DNA of 64,000 nucleotides from Lineus longissimus (GCF_910592395.1 NC_088315.1:2978501-3042500); one strand, 5' to 3'; shown: positions 25,901 to 34,687, counted from the stretch's first letter. Numbers and translations: made by a program. The notes: generated by a model not told the origin, from the letters alone.

Positions 25901-27962
25901 AATGGGCCACCATGTTTAAAACCATGTGCTTCATTACGTTTTTACCAGAGGACTTAAAATTAGACAGAAAGAAACTATCCAGCGCCAGATGACTATCATA
26001 TCTATGAACAGTGCCCAATAACACCCAAGCTTACCAAGGCACATCGCATGATTCATTAGTTGGAACTGCCTTTATTAAATTGGACCAATTTGCCGCTAAC
26101 GAACACGTTCCTTGGTCAGCTACTGAAGCTGACATGGCAAATGGGGATTCTGGGTTGTACTTTCCTCAAAGATTTAGCTTGTTCCCTTGGTTCCAGTTGC
26201 ATGATGATAATATCGTTGAAGTGCAATTTTCCCCCCCCCCCCCCCGATCATTTGCTGGTACAGTAGAACCTCTCTTAGCGGACACCTCTCTAATAAGGAC
26301 AACCTCTGTATTAAGGACACTAGTTTTGGTCCCAAATTGGTTATTTCCATTCAATGTGACCTCTCTAATCAGGACACCTCTCTATTAAGGACAGCACCAC
26401 TCGTCAGTCCCGAGGGTGTCCTTAATAGAGAGGTTCTACTGTATTATACTAGGTTCAACTGGGTAAAACGAGCCACACTGTAGCGTGGCCAAACCTAACA
26501 GCCTGCCATCAAAACTGAGCCTCCTCTCACGCAATACAATGTGGACTATTGATTGATGAAATGTCAAAACCCTGAAGTTGAAGATATGCGTAATATATTG
26601 CAGATGACAGTAAATTGTTTCATCTGATCAACTAAATGAATAAGAAGAATCACCGTGGGGAAAATGTTATTTTCACATTGAATGTATCCAGACAAAATAA
26701 AAACTGTTGTGTACTGGTAGATCATGAAGATGAATGATTGATCTCGAGGGACCATATTGCATATTGTATGGCTGCCTGGTGCAATAAACAAGCAGATATT
26801 GCCACTAAACTGGCAAACGAGTGTTGGTTATAGCTCCCAAAACCCTTTTGTACCCCTCTATTGACATCCTAAAATGTCCAACTATTGTCACAGTGGCATT
26901 GTGTGATGCCTATTTCATATTAGAACTCAACACAGCTGCTGGTAAAGACCTAACACAATAACTGCAACATCATTAGGTCCCAACCCAGTTTCACAGTTGA
27001 TGGCCGGTGTTGAGTAGAATGACGGGCAGGGGGAAAGGGGGGGGGGGTAAAATGGCAATTGTAGGACACCAAACAGAAAGAAGGCAGTCAGCCTCAGACT
27101 GCAATACATCTGGGGAACTAGAGTAGAGCACAGACTAACATGTCAATATCATGCATGTCATGAGGTGGCGACCCAGTTTCAGGTGAGCTGGCTTCCTGTC
27201 CTCCAAGTCATTCAATGCCACTGACCAACAAAGACAATCCATCTCATCTCATTGACATCCTCCCAATACATTTATCTCAATACATTCATCTCAAATTAAT
27301 AAGGGGAATTTTCAAAGTTTAAAAAACACATGTTGCAGGATGTAAATTTTGAGCACACTTCAATAGCTGCTGATTAAAGCCTTTATTTGTCACAGTTTCA
27401 ATCAATGGGTGAAATCGCTGAGAGTTCCAACCACAGAATTTGAGGCAGTATTGTGCGGTGCTTGGAGCGCAATGCCAGGGGCAGATATGACATGTATGAG
27501 TATATGACCAAAATATGGTTTGGCATGAATGATATCAAACAAACATAATAGAAATAGTAAACTTGTTGTCGTTATCATAAATAGAGCCGAGTGGCTTGCA
27601 TCCTGAATCCAAGTTTTTTCTGAAAAAAAACAGTAACCGAGAGCGAGAAGCCAATAAAGTACACAAGATTTTCAGTCCAAATGCCAGCTCCTGTTATCAC
27701 ACGTCACCATCCAAACTGGTGTTAACTCAAATTATTTACCCTGAAAAAAGGAAAAATCGCATCATTTTTGAAACACCATGTGCACCATCCAATGAATGTA
27801 CATTGATTCACAGTGCATTGAGGTCATTATCATATACGCGCAGCGAAAGAAAGCAGTCGAACTTCCAAACAAAAGTGCTGAAGATGCAACACCTACCCAA
27901 AACAAGAAGTTAAATGCAAACATCAAATAACGTATACACGTATAACATCCTCCAAGACCCAT
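13860..27962 (-). CDS. Tetraspanin (CD9-like layout), 7 coding exons, 224 aa
   Basis: Seen: joining 27962-27897, 16452-16255, 15672-15598, 15307-15209, 14666-14586, 14274-14179 and 13919-13860 gives an uninterrupted 224-residue protein; every intron is GT-AG and phase 0. Four membrane segments lie at about 12-34, 54-77, 89-110 and 189-215. The large loop carries CCG (149-151), SC (165-166) and GC (178-179), the classic four-cysteine tetraspanin pattern. GCCGA follows TM2, and juxtamembrane CC pairs (75-76, 216-217) are likely palmitoylated. The ATG has A at -3 and G at +4. Known: tetraspanins organise integrins, receptors and enzymes into membrane microdomains. Inferred: plasma-membrane or endosomal organiser; partner unknown. 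Intron 1 is 11.4 kb. A possible poly(A) signal lies at 12717-12712. A 103-bp MITE sits 147 bp upstream of the ATG. Confidence 0.93.
14179..14274 (-). CDS. Minus-strand tetraspanin exon 6 (last loop Cys, TM4)
   Basis: 96 bp, 32 codons, acceptor cattttcag, donor gtaagt. It encodes PYTEGCTDKLFKF with the closing loop cysteine, then most of TM4 (NLLVVAGVAIGIGLVM). Phase 0 at both ends. Confidence 0.9.
14586..14666 (-). CDS. Minus-strand tetraspanin exon 5 (CCG exon)
   Basis: 81 bp, 27 codons, acceptor atcttttcag, donor gtaagt. It begins LKCCGAGSVLDYG and contains PPKSC, supplying three of the four loop cysteines. It is much shorter than the 192/195-bp CCG exons of the plus-strand gene, so the variable part of the loop is minimal. 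I saw no second CCG exon in the flanking introns. Confidence 0.9.
15209..15307 (-). CDS. Minus-strand tetraspanin exon 4 (large loop, A/B helices)
   Basis: 99 bp, 33 codons, acceptor aaatttcag, donor gtacgt. It encodes the charged helical start of the large extracellular loop (FRDKVNEFISDDVRK...). Same length and phase as the plus-strand exon 4. Confidence 0.9.
15598..15672 (-). CDS. Minus-strand tetraspanin exon 3 (TM3)
   Basis: 75 bp, 25 codons, acceptor ccttttcag, donor gtaagt. It encodes TM3 (FFIFLFVIFVVLLAAGIW) and the start of the large loop. Phase 0 at both ends; 75 bp is also the length in the plus-strand gene. Confidence 0.93.
16255..16452 (-). CDS. Minus-strand tetraspanin exon 2 (TM1 end, small loop, TM2)
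   Basis: 198 bp, 66 codons, between acceptor tttttcag and donor gtatgt. It encodes LLGCAILGVGIW, the small extracellular loop, TM2 and the diagnostic GFLGCCGAIRES that follows TM2. Phase 0 at both ends. Confidence 0.93.
17713..17933. mobile_element. Palindromic MITE, 221 bp, copy 1
   Basis: The element is almost entirely two inverted arms (outer ends GTGACTCGCTCTACC... and ...GGTAGAGCGGGTCAC) around a short loop, flanked by 4-bp direct repeats aaat (17709-17712 and 17934-17937). It lies in intron 1 of the minus-strand tetraspanin. No coding potential. Confidence 0.85.
20586..20725 (+). repeat. 83-bp tandem duplication
   Basis: The block beginning CGTCTGTTTTGATATACGAC at 20586 recurs at 20669 with near identity over about 55 bp. 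The motif GCGCCACCCAACGTCTGTTTTG at the joint resembles the internal unit of the 311-bp palindromic MITE at 22446. Confidence 0.75.
22446..22756. mobile_element. Palindromic MITE, 311 bp, TA target duplication
   Basis: The terminal inverted repeats are TGGGCGATTATTTCCGCATA and its near-perfect complement, flanked by TA on both sides. Inside, the unit CAAATAGACGTTTGGTGGCGC recurs in both orientations, so the whole element can fold into a long hairpin. Confidence 0.85.
24122..24297. mobile_element. Tigger/pogo-like MITE, 176 bp
   Basis: The ends are CAGTTGAACCTTGCTA and, inverted, CAGTGGAACCTCGTTA, with TA on the left. It is a diverged member of the CAGTAGAACCTCTCT family. Confidence 0.6.
24404..24581. 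mobile_element. Tigger/pogo-like MITE, 178 bp
   Basis: The ends are CAGTAGAACCTCTCTAA and, inverted, CAGTGGAACCCCCCTTAG, with TA on the left. Same family and nearly the same length as the elements at 24122 and 26261; 106 bp from the former. Confidence 0.7.
25669..25889. mobile_element. Palindromic MITE, 221 bp, copy 2
   Basis: Same family and exact same length as the element at 17713, with ends GTGACCCGCTCTACC and GGTAGAGCGAGTCAC and 4-bp flanking repeats atat. The central loop is in the opposite orientation to copy 1, so the element inserted the other way round. Confidence 0.85.
26261..26441. mobile_element. Tigger/pogo-like MITE, 181 bp, intact TA duplication
   Basis: The ends are CAGTAGAACCTCTCTTAG and, inverted, CAGTAGAACCTCTCTATT, flanked by TA on both sides. 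Inside, CACCTCTCTAATAAGGACA-type units repeat. It is preceded by a poly-C run. This is the best preserved copy in the window. Confidence 0.8.
27897..27962 (-). CDS. Minus-strand tetraspanin exon 1
   Basis: 66 bp, 22 codons from ATG: MGLGGCYTCIRYL, then the first half of TM1, ending FNFLFW. The donor after TGG is gtaggt. The exon is phase 0 at its end and has the same length as exon 1 of the plus-strand tetraspanin. Confidence 0.9.
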
Positions 27963-28108
27963 TTTGACGGTTAATTCGAGCTGAACGCTGTGTTTATACA
28001 ATATATTCCTCTATCTTGCACTATCGATCTCGCATGCAGGTTCGTTGAATCGGGTGTTGTCTGGAGAAGCGATGGTAAATTGGGAAATGAAGTCATCTTC
28101 GCTTTGGG

Positions 28109-28211
28109 TACACTCCGGACGCAGTGGACCGGCCTCGTCCCTCACCCTAACATAATTATGGAGATTCAATTGTTCAATTAGGGTGACGCAATGGACTGCC
28201 CCGGGAGTCTA
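28109..28211. mobile_element. 103-bp MITE with 9-bp target duplication
   Basis: The ends are TACACTCCGGACGCAGT and, inverted, TAGACTCCCGGGGCAGT, with a second inner pair CACCCTAA/TTAGGGTG. It is flanked by the 9-bp direct repeat CGCTTTGGG (28100-28108 and 28212-28220), which fits hAT or Mutator-type mobilisation. It sits 147 bp upstream of the minus-strand tetraspanin ATG. Confidence 0.75.
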
Positions 28212-28289
28212 CGCTTTGGGTAGCGGGAACAAAGAGTGCGTGTCGCTACGGTTTAGGATGGAATTGATAGTTTGGGGGCTCGGCGTAGT

Positions 28290-29108
28290 CCCCGGCCGCG
28301 AATTTTTTTCCTGAACCTTTCGGGTTACATTTGTACACAGGTTCTCAGCCAATCAGAATCTGATTTAGTTTCGTCATCAGGGCATCATGAAACTTAGAAA
28401 TAATATGTATGCAAAACAGCAGGGATGGCTATTCTACCATGGAGGTATAAATAATTTATTTAACTTATTTATACCTTCATGATTCTACTTGTGTCATTTG
28501 AACCCATTTTGCTTGTATAGTTTTGTTTGTATTTTATACTGTGTAGTAGAACTTGCCAACATGTCAATATATATTTCTGTAAAAATGATGCTTCAAATAA
28601 CGCTGTTCTCAGCATACAGTATCAAAATATACTGGAGGAAGGCCATACACATGAGGCAGTATCGAAAGACAAGAGAAATATATTCATACTGGAGGAAGAC
28701 GTTTCACATGACACAAGTCTCATTGTATATTCATACTCAATATGATATCTGAAGGACTATCCCTTGGATCTTGGAGATGGGCTATTGTTATTGTCCTTTC
28801 TGTAGGTATGTTGCAGGCAGCATAACTCAAATATTAAATCTAACTAACAAAGGGAAAAGAAACGCATTATAAAAAATAAAATATAAAGAAAAAGAAAAAT
28901 GTTGTCCACAACCGGATTCGAACTCGCGACCTTTGGATCGAACATCGTATTCTGCCATTTCTGACGAGTGCTCTACCAACAACTACTCAAAAGTTTCTAA
29001 GACTTCTGACGTCATGAATTTGTCGAAATCTGATTGGCTGAAGGTCCCTGTACAAATGTACACTATAGTGCCCCAAAGGTTCAGGAAAAAAAATCGCGCC
29101 CCGGCCGC
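28290..29108. mobile_element. About 820-bp inverted-repeat element containing a tRNA-like sequence
   Basis: Imperfect terminal inverted repeats of roughly 95 bp: left GGCCGCGAATTTTTTTCC, TGAACCTTT, CAGCCAATCAGA; right the complement (TCTGATTGGCTG, AAAGGTTCAGG, CCGGCCGC). The interior is AT-rich without a long ORF. A tRNA-like segment lies near the right arm. Likely a non-autonomous DNA transposon. Confidence 0.7.
28903..28990 (-). other. tRNA-like sequence with A and B boxes
   Basis: On the minus strand it shows TTGGTAGAGCACTCG (A-box-like) and GAGTTCGAATCC (B-box-like). I could not fold a convincing anticodon arm, and the A-B spacing has extra sequence, so this is more likely a tRNA pseudogene or a captured pol III promoter than a working tRNA. 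Confidence 0.5.
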
Positions 29109-29550
29109 TTACCCTTGATACATGTACATGTACAGTGTAAAAAGGCTGTTGTAAAGGGTTTTTCCAGCAAATTCGGCTTTCTGCATATCACTGTCTAAGT
29201 GTTACCTACTACACCCCGTTGGCACTGGCCTTGTCTCTAACATAGGAAGACTCGTATCTTGAATGACCTTTGGACTGCCTAGGGAGTTCAGCTCTGCTTG
29301 TCGAAAAGAACAACATGGAGTTCGTCGTTGATAATGGACACAATCCACTGACCGCTAGAAACCAAGTTGCCCATCCATGGTTAGGTCCAGGTAAAATCAG
29401 TAAAGAAAGGAATAACAACAGGAAGTGTGACACTAAATATTTGGCGTTTTGTGAGAGGAAACACGCCTCCCCGACAAATCTTCGGCGGGTTAAAGTTCAG
29501 ATGTTTTCATGGGATAACCTCTTGCGTTGTTGGTGAAAAATTCGTTGCAC

Positions 29551-29556
29551 TTTATT
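29551..29556 (-). promoter_or_regulatory. Poly(A) signal of the 123-aa membrane protein gene
   Basis: AATAAA on the minus strand, 30 nt downstream of the TGA at 29588-29586. Its position supports exon 4 as the true last exon. Confidence 0.6.
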
Positions 29557-29585
29557 ATTTCTCATGACATACATCGTCTATATCA

Positions 29586-30946
29586 TCAAAGCTTGTCTTG
29601 CCTGCCCTTCGCTTTGTCGAGTATCCACCAGGATGACAAAATGCTGCAGATCTGGAAAACAGAAATCATGGTTAGATCGGTCAAATGAGAAAACGGGTGA
29701 CACCGCTTGTGATGGTTTTCTTAAACTTGGTAAAATGATTAGTCTAAGTTTACAGATCTTCTTATTAGGATTAGTACTGGAAAATTATTTAGGTTTAGGA
29801 GCGGAGGGTTTTCCTTGTGAAGTGAGTTGGCCCTATGTGTGTCCTTCATACCTCGCCAATGGGTTCAGGCAGCAAGGAGATCATCACACCAACGGCCAGG
29901 GTCCAGACAGCCACAACCAGAAAAACCTGCAAAGAAGTGCCAATAAGCCGTCGAGAGGAGGCTATCATGATGTTGTACATAAAGGGGAGCCAGGTATACC
30001 AGATTAAGTTACATGGAGTCGCTGATAGGTGTCACTACTCCCTCAGATCACTCGGTACTATATCCCACTTATTGGACCCCTGGATCAGTCTAGTCTCCCT
30101 TATGTTACAAGCCCGAACAGACAAAGGTCACCAGGTGCCGAACTGCGCAGGAACTGCGGCGTCAAATTTCCCCAAACACGCTTAACCTTCGGCAAAGTTG
30201 TTGGACGAAGGCTTTTACTCGTCGGGCGTTTTCTCACACGCTGACCTCCGCCCCCGCCCTCTTTCCCCTCCGTACCTAGGACAAAAGCTCTAGAGAGCAT
30301 CTCTGCTGCGCTCAACAGCGACCGACTGACCCTTTTGGACACCGGGGATTAATTCACATCGTCGCAATCTTCCCCAAGATCTACTCACCGCAATAATGCG
30401 CCAAAGCTCCGTCGTCATATATTTTTTACTCTGACTGGTCCCCCAGAGTACCAACAGGATGCCGCATACCAATGTCGGGGACCCGAGAAGCGGGTAGTCC
30501 GCGGATGTAACAAGGTCCCAGAAACTCAACAGGGATAGGCCCAGACCTAAAAACTGTGTAAAATCATCAACATATAACCAGAGTGTTTTAGACAGTGGTC
30601 AAGGAGAGGATATTCTTTACATGTTTTATACCACAAGACGTCGTTCACCCGAGAAAAAAAAGAAATGTATCAGGCTTTCATACGGACTTCGCGTTATGGC
30701 CTTGACAATTTGTGGCACTATTACGCTGCCAGTAGCGGTGTTCCTGTTGAGAGCCTGACGTAGACGATGTTGAACTCATCGTGAGATGGAAATGGAAAGA
30801 TGATGATCATTGATGAACGGTGTCCAGGGAGTGTGCAAATTTTGCTGTAACATTTTACGGTTTGTCTAAAACATGCATACCAAGGAAACAGCTATCTGAA
30901 CGCATCGCTCCTGTGCGGCTATCCTGTCCTTCCCCGCCGTCGCCAT
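29586..30946 (-). CDS. Three-segment membrane protein, tetraspanin-like exon layout, 123 aa
   Basis: Not recognised by name. Seen: four exons, 30946-30881 (66 bp), 30553-30389 (165 bp), 29926-29852 (75 bp) and 29651-29586 (66 bp), joined by GT-AG introns in phase 0. The ATG lies in ACCATGG. Residues about 15-34 (with FLGLGLSLLSFW), 44-60 and 75-97 are hydrophobic; the tail is charged (DKAKGRQDKL). An AATAAA lies 30 nt past the stop, so the gene looks complete. Exons 1 and 3 have the lengths, phase and topological positions of tetraspanin exons 1 and 3, but the small loop is about nine residues, there is no CCG after TM2, and the large loop and TM4 are absent. Inferred: either a reduced tetraspanin derivative or an unrelated small TMEM-type protein. 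Confidence 0.72.
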
Positions 30947-31096
30947 GGTGCATTTGACTTCGGTTACCTCAACACACTTCGAGAGTCAACTTCCACTCCT
31001 ACAAATGCCAAACAATTTTGATTTTCCGGTCTGATCTGAAGACATCCGTACGACGCTGATACATGCACAACACTTCGAGGCCAAAGTACGAAGTAT

Positions 31097-31102
31097 TTTA
31101 TT
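31097..31102 (-). promoter_or_regulatory. Candidate poly(A) signal of the DED/B-box gene
   Basis: AATAAA on the minus strand about 250 nt past the TGA at 31351-31349; it is the first canonical hexamer I found downstream. Confidence 0.4.
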
Positions 31103-31348
31103 TTGAGGTTAAGAGGTTACAATCTATCTACACACAGTTATCACAAGAAATCAATATTACTGACATTATTTCAATACGAACCGCGAAATCTGATAGAACA
31201 CGGCAAACATGAGTGAGGGATATCATTCAGAGGCCCGTTCGAACCCCTTCCGACGGGGTTCGTACCAAAACGATTTGGGTGGAATTGGCATATTGAGGTT
31301 AATCGGCCCATCACACATCCAACGAGGAGCATTGCCTGACTGTTACAT

Positions 31349-33884
31349 TCACTTTTGTTGGTTTTCAGCAAGCGTCAGTTCATACAGATCCACCCGATAC
31401 AACTCAATCGGGAACTTGTATCCCAACATTAGCCGATTCTGACAAAATGACAGCTTGGGGGAACAGAAGCTTCTAACTGTCGTCTTCCCTCCTTCCAGTA
31501 GCAGCTGAATCCTCCTCCAGGTCCAACCTCCGCTGTTATCAATGATCATCTGGTAGACCACGACCTCCCACGGTGCTTCCCCAATGGTGGACAGCCCAAC
31601 AAGGAGGATCTCCGCATTTCTGCAGCAGACATCCCAAATGTCGAATTGCATCAGTCCGCTTTCTCCGTCTTTTATCTCGTGCAGCCTCTCCTTTCTCCAG
31701 TCAAGGACCCGCACGTGGGTGTTTGAAAGAACGACCACGCGGGGGCGCCGTTTATCGCAGACGACGAACCCTTGTTTTCCGGTTGGCATGGTGGCACGGA
31801 CCTTTCCGGTGATGTCCGTTGCGACAAGGCTTGTTGGGTTGGCCTTCCCTTCTCCGTGCATAAGGTAAATCACCTTCCCACAGGTATCGACTGTCCAAAC
31901 TCGTTGTAACGGCAACTCTATGTAAACATCCCGGGCAATTTTCTTCCCCGCCGTATCTGTGATCCGCACGTTTGGCTCCTCCTGCCGGAGAATCATAAAC
32001 TCCTTTTCCCCACGTGGAACCACATGGCAAGAATTGTTCGCAATGTCTTGACTGTTGATGTAAACGCATTTCCCATCGAAAGAGAACGCGATTAGCGTCT
32101 CAGCTGGCTCGCCTAAATCTCCAAAACATCTGGCCAAAACAAGATGGCGCCAGATTCCCATATCACGTGACACCGTAAGGCCATACGCGAAGTGACATCT
32201 CGGTTTGGCAGGGAACCTTAACTTGAAGAGAAAAGCTGCTTTATCAAATACTTTATTCGCGTAATATTCCTCCGGAATTTGCAACAGGTCTTCGATCGGA
32301 GTCTCCTGATTCTTAGGTAACGTTTCAACCCCTATTCCGGGTCGTAACTCAACTATGAAGTCCGCGTGTCCAAGGCCCTGGCCGTGCCCTGGAACACAAC
32401 CGGCGCACAGGAAGTTGTTCTTCTCACATTTCGTGCATTTGTATTCCGCCACGGTGATCTTTTCTTCGTCTTCGTATCTACATAGAGAACATGTCACTTC
32501 CGGTTCCGGTGTATTCTGCCGGGCTTCTTGCTCTGGAAAGAAACCATGTGGTCAGCAGTCTCTCATCCATTTCACTAACAAACGACAGTTGCATAACAAT
32601 ATATTGCTTGAATATTAAAACATTGGTCGAGAGCTTTTCCCGCCGCGGAGGCATCGCTTTTAGGCTGCTCTATGGTCTTTGATCCCCGTCACACCGGCTG
32701 GCAGCCAAGTTTTGACTGTCGTGGCCAGCCGCAGCCGCATACTCATATGTACACGTCTGTCGGCAAGTATGAACCTAATTTATTACAACTGATCACGATC
32801 CGTCGCTGACAAACTCGTCAGGACGTAGGGGCCAACGCTAACTGCTGCGTGTGCGGCAGCCGGCACTTGATATAAAGTTACATCAAGCGTGGAAAACCAC
32901 TCCGTAGGTGTCTTTTTAATAGCAACGCAATAATCCTTACCCGTTCTTATCTTGCTGATTTGATCGTCAGCCTCCCGTACCATCCCGGCCAGCTCGGGTG
33001 TCTCCAGTTCTTTGAACATCTCATAGAAGATCTCGTATTTCCCAACAGCGATAACATGCGACCTGCAATTATTTACAACAACAATTATTTTGTTATAGTT
33101 GTCAATATGTAGCAAAATCTCAGCTCAATTTTCACAAAAGTGGTACTTGACCACTCGACCACTTCGGTAGGCCTACTCACTTTTGCATGGACTCCCAAAG
33201 GAGAGCAAAACTGCCCAAGCCATCCACATCCGTGCTACCAAGTTTCCCAGATTGGGCGCAGAATTCCTTCACGGAGGCCAGGGTCTCATTCGTGATGTCC
33301 TTGGAGAGGTTGGTCATGAGGTTGGCGTGAATGTGTTCGGGGGTCTGGTCAAGGGAATGGTCTTCCTTTGTGGCCTCCCCCTGCTCGAGGTTCACGAGCG
33401 TTCTCTCCCGCTCCTGCAATCTGTGCTGAAATGGTTAACAGGTTTTGTTTAAAAGGTTCGTGACATAGGCAATCGATGTCTCAAAGAGGTGCAGCGAGCA
33501 GACTCCCGGGCCAGTCCTCATGGTGCCGACGTCATCCTTAATATAGTCGCGAGGGTCGAGACCGATCCGCTGCGCGTCTGGAATGTACAAGCGAGACGTT
33601 AACTACATTCCGGACGCAGTGGACCGGCTTTGTCTTGTCGTCCGGTATACGAAGGAAAGAAGATCAGGATGACGAAATGAACTGTGCAGGCCGGACTAGG
33701 AGTCGGGCGTTAACTTGCCCAGCCAACGTATAAACAAGACAGTGTGAACGTCTATAAAACAAGCAGAACTTCTTACCATCATCTTGGCAAACTGCAAATC
33801 TGTTCGCACTCACACTGTTGGTTCTGGTGCCTCCTGCTGGTCCGGGATGACAGTAATTCCTCGGACTAATCTTTTATCCTGCAT
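31349..33884 (-). CDS. DED-like, B-box and beta-rich repeat protein; 5' part interrupted
   Basis: Seen: 32532-31349 is open to TGA and carries a B-box-type zinc module (C-x2-C-x14-C-x2-C-x6-C-x2-C-x3-H-x5-H, starting CSLC), then about 330 residues rich in short beta-strand patterns, propeller-like. Upstream exons 33425-33181 and 33062 to about 32797 encode a stretch fitting a death effector domain (ETLASVKEFCAQSGKLG, then FALLWESMQK, then FYEMFKELE). The donor and acceptor at 33181/33062 join exactly in frame; the donor at 32797 is weak. Further 5', 33577-33435 (starting AQRIGLDPRDYIKDDV) is in the same frame but ends at TAA 33437-33435, and the likely N terminus (ATG 33884, MQDKRLVRGITVIPD) needs a frame change near 33813. 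Inferred: cytoplasmic innate-immune or death-signalling adaptor. Either the 5' gene model is incomplete or the copy is decaying. Confidence 0.7.
33604..33627 (+). repeat. Copy of the TACACTCCGG MITE terminus
   Basis: It matches the left end of the 28109 element at 23 of 24 positions (TACATTCCGGACGCAGT then GGACCGG). An inverted near-match (TACATTCCAGACGCG) lies 15 bp away at 33588-33574 and overlaps the splice acceptor of the DED/B-box gene exon starting at 33577. Confidence 0.6.
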
Positions 33885-34159
33885 GTCATATCGTACTCGA
33901 TTTATAGTACCGCTAGAGCATAGTCACTCACTCACAAATCACTCTTTATATGAGGCATAGGCTACATGCATTATATAGTGCTTAGAATGATAAGCTAACG
34001 TTTTCCCTTTCAATTTCAAATGTCAGATATTATCTGACATTTGAAAGACGATTTGGTTATTGTCATATCGTAAGCCGTTAGTCTTTTCATGTCCAAAAGA
34101 TCTTTTGAGAGCTCGCCCCACTCGCTTGTCCGAAATTCAAAAGCATTTTATTCATTATT

Positions 34160-34286
34160 CAGTAAAACCTCCCTTTAAAGCGGACACCTCTTTTGGTACT
34201 GAATCGATCGTTTCAGTCAATTTGATCTCTGTAACCAAGACATCTATCTGTAAATACAGCATTTGTCATTACTACTAGTTCTACTG
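34160..34286. mobile_element. Tigger/pogo-like MITE remnant
   Basis: It begins CAGTAAAACCTCCCTTTAAA, then GCGGACACCTC, and ends near AGTTCTACTG. It is shorter than the other family members, so probably internally deleted. It lies between the DED/B-box gene and exon 1 of the plus-strand tetraspanin. Confidence 0.5.
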
Positions 34287-34621
34287 TCATTTCACTTGCA
34301 GTTCTTTCGGACAAGACTGCTTCACAGGTCTTACAAGCAAGAGTATTGCATGATTCACGTGATTCACCTCACCGTTGTCATCTCTATAGACAGGCACTGA
34401 GGTCCTGAAACTGACAGCAATTGGTCTTCGACGACACCAGTCACAACCATCAGTTAGCGCAACCACATCAGAGATGGCGACAGCATGTCCCCAACAACAG
34501 CACCGCCAAGCGGTACGGCATTGAACTGAAAACCTTAGCATTGTCTGACTGCTCCAGTAGCCGGGAGGTTGTCACATTTCTCTCTTATTTCTCCCGGATT
34601 AGAGCGGATTAACTCAAAACA

Positions 34622-34687
34622 ATGGCGCTTAGGGGATGCATGATACTAATGAAATATACGGTTTTCTTCTTTAATTTCGTAGTTTGG
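34622..34687 (+). CDS. Plus-strand tetraspanin exon 1
   Basis: 66 bp, 22 codons: MALRGCMILMKYTVFFFNF plus VVW, with donor gtgagt right after TGG. It matches the minus-strand exon 1 in length, phase and end (F-x-W). It is recognised by fit to the family; 18.9 kb separate it from exon 2, so transcripts should confirm the link. Confidence 0.82.

Larger units (their letters stand above)
16453..27896 (-). other. Intron 1 of the minus-strand tetraspanin (11.4 kb)
   Basis: Holds most of the MITEs listed (17713, 22446, 24122, 24404, 25669, 26261), the 83-bp duplication and four or five TAGGCCTA sites. A 153-codon ORF at 19579-20040 (+) has no supporting signal. No nested gene recognised. Confidence 0.7.

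Noticed and set aside
29213-29387. Minus-strand stretch open after an acceptor-like tggtttctag, possible alternative last exon of the 123-aa gene
   Set aside because: It lies beyond a good stop and poly(A) signal, and three frames look equally plausible; no choice can be made.
29564-30185. Long plus-strand ORFs over the 123-aa membrane protein gene
   Set aside because: They are antisense shadows of exons 3 and 4, which have proper splice sites, phase and a poly(A) signal on the minus strand.
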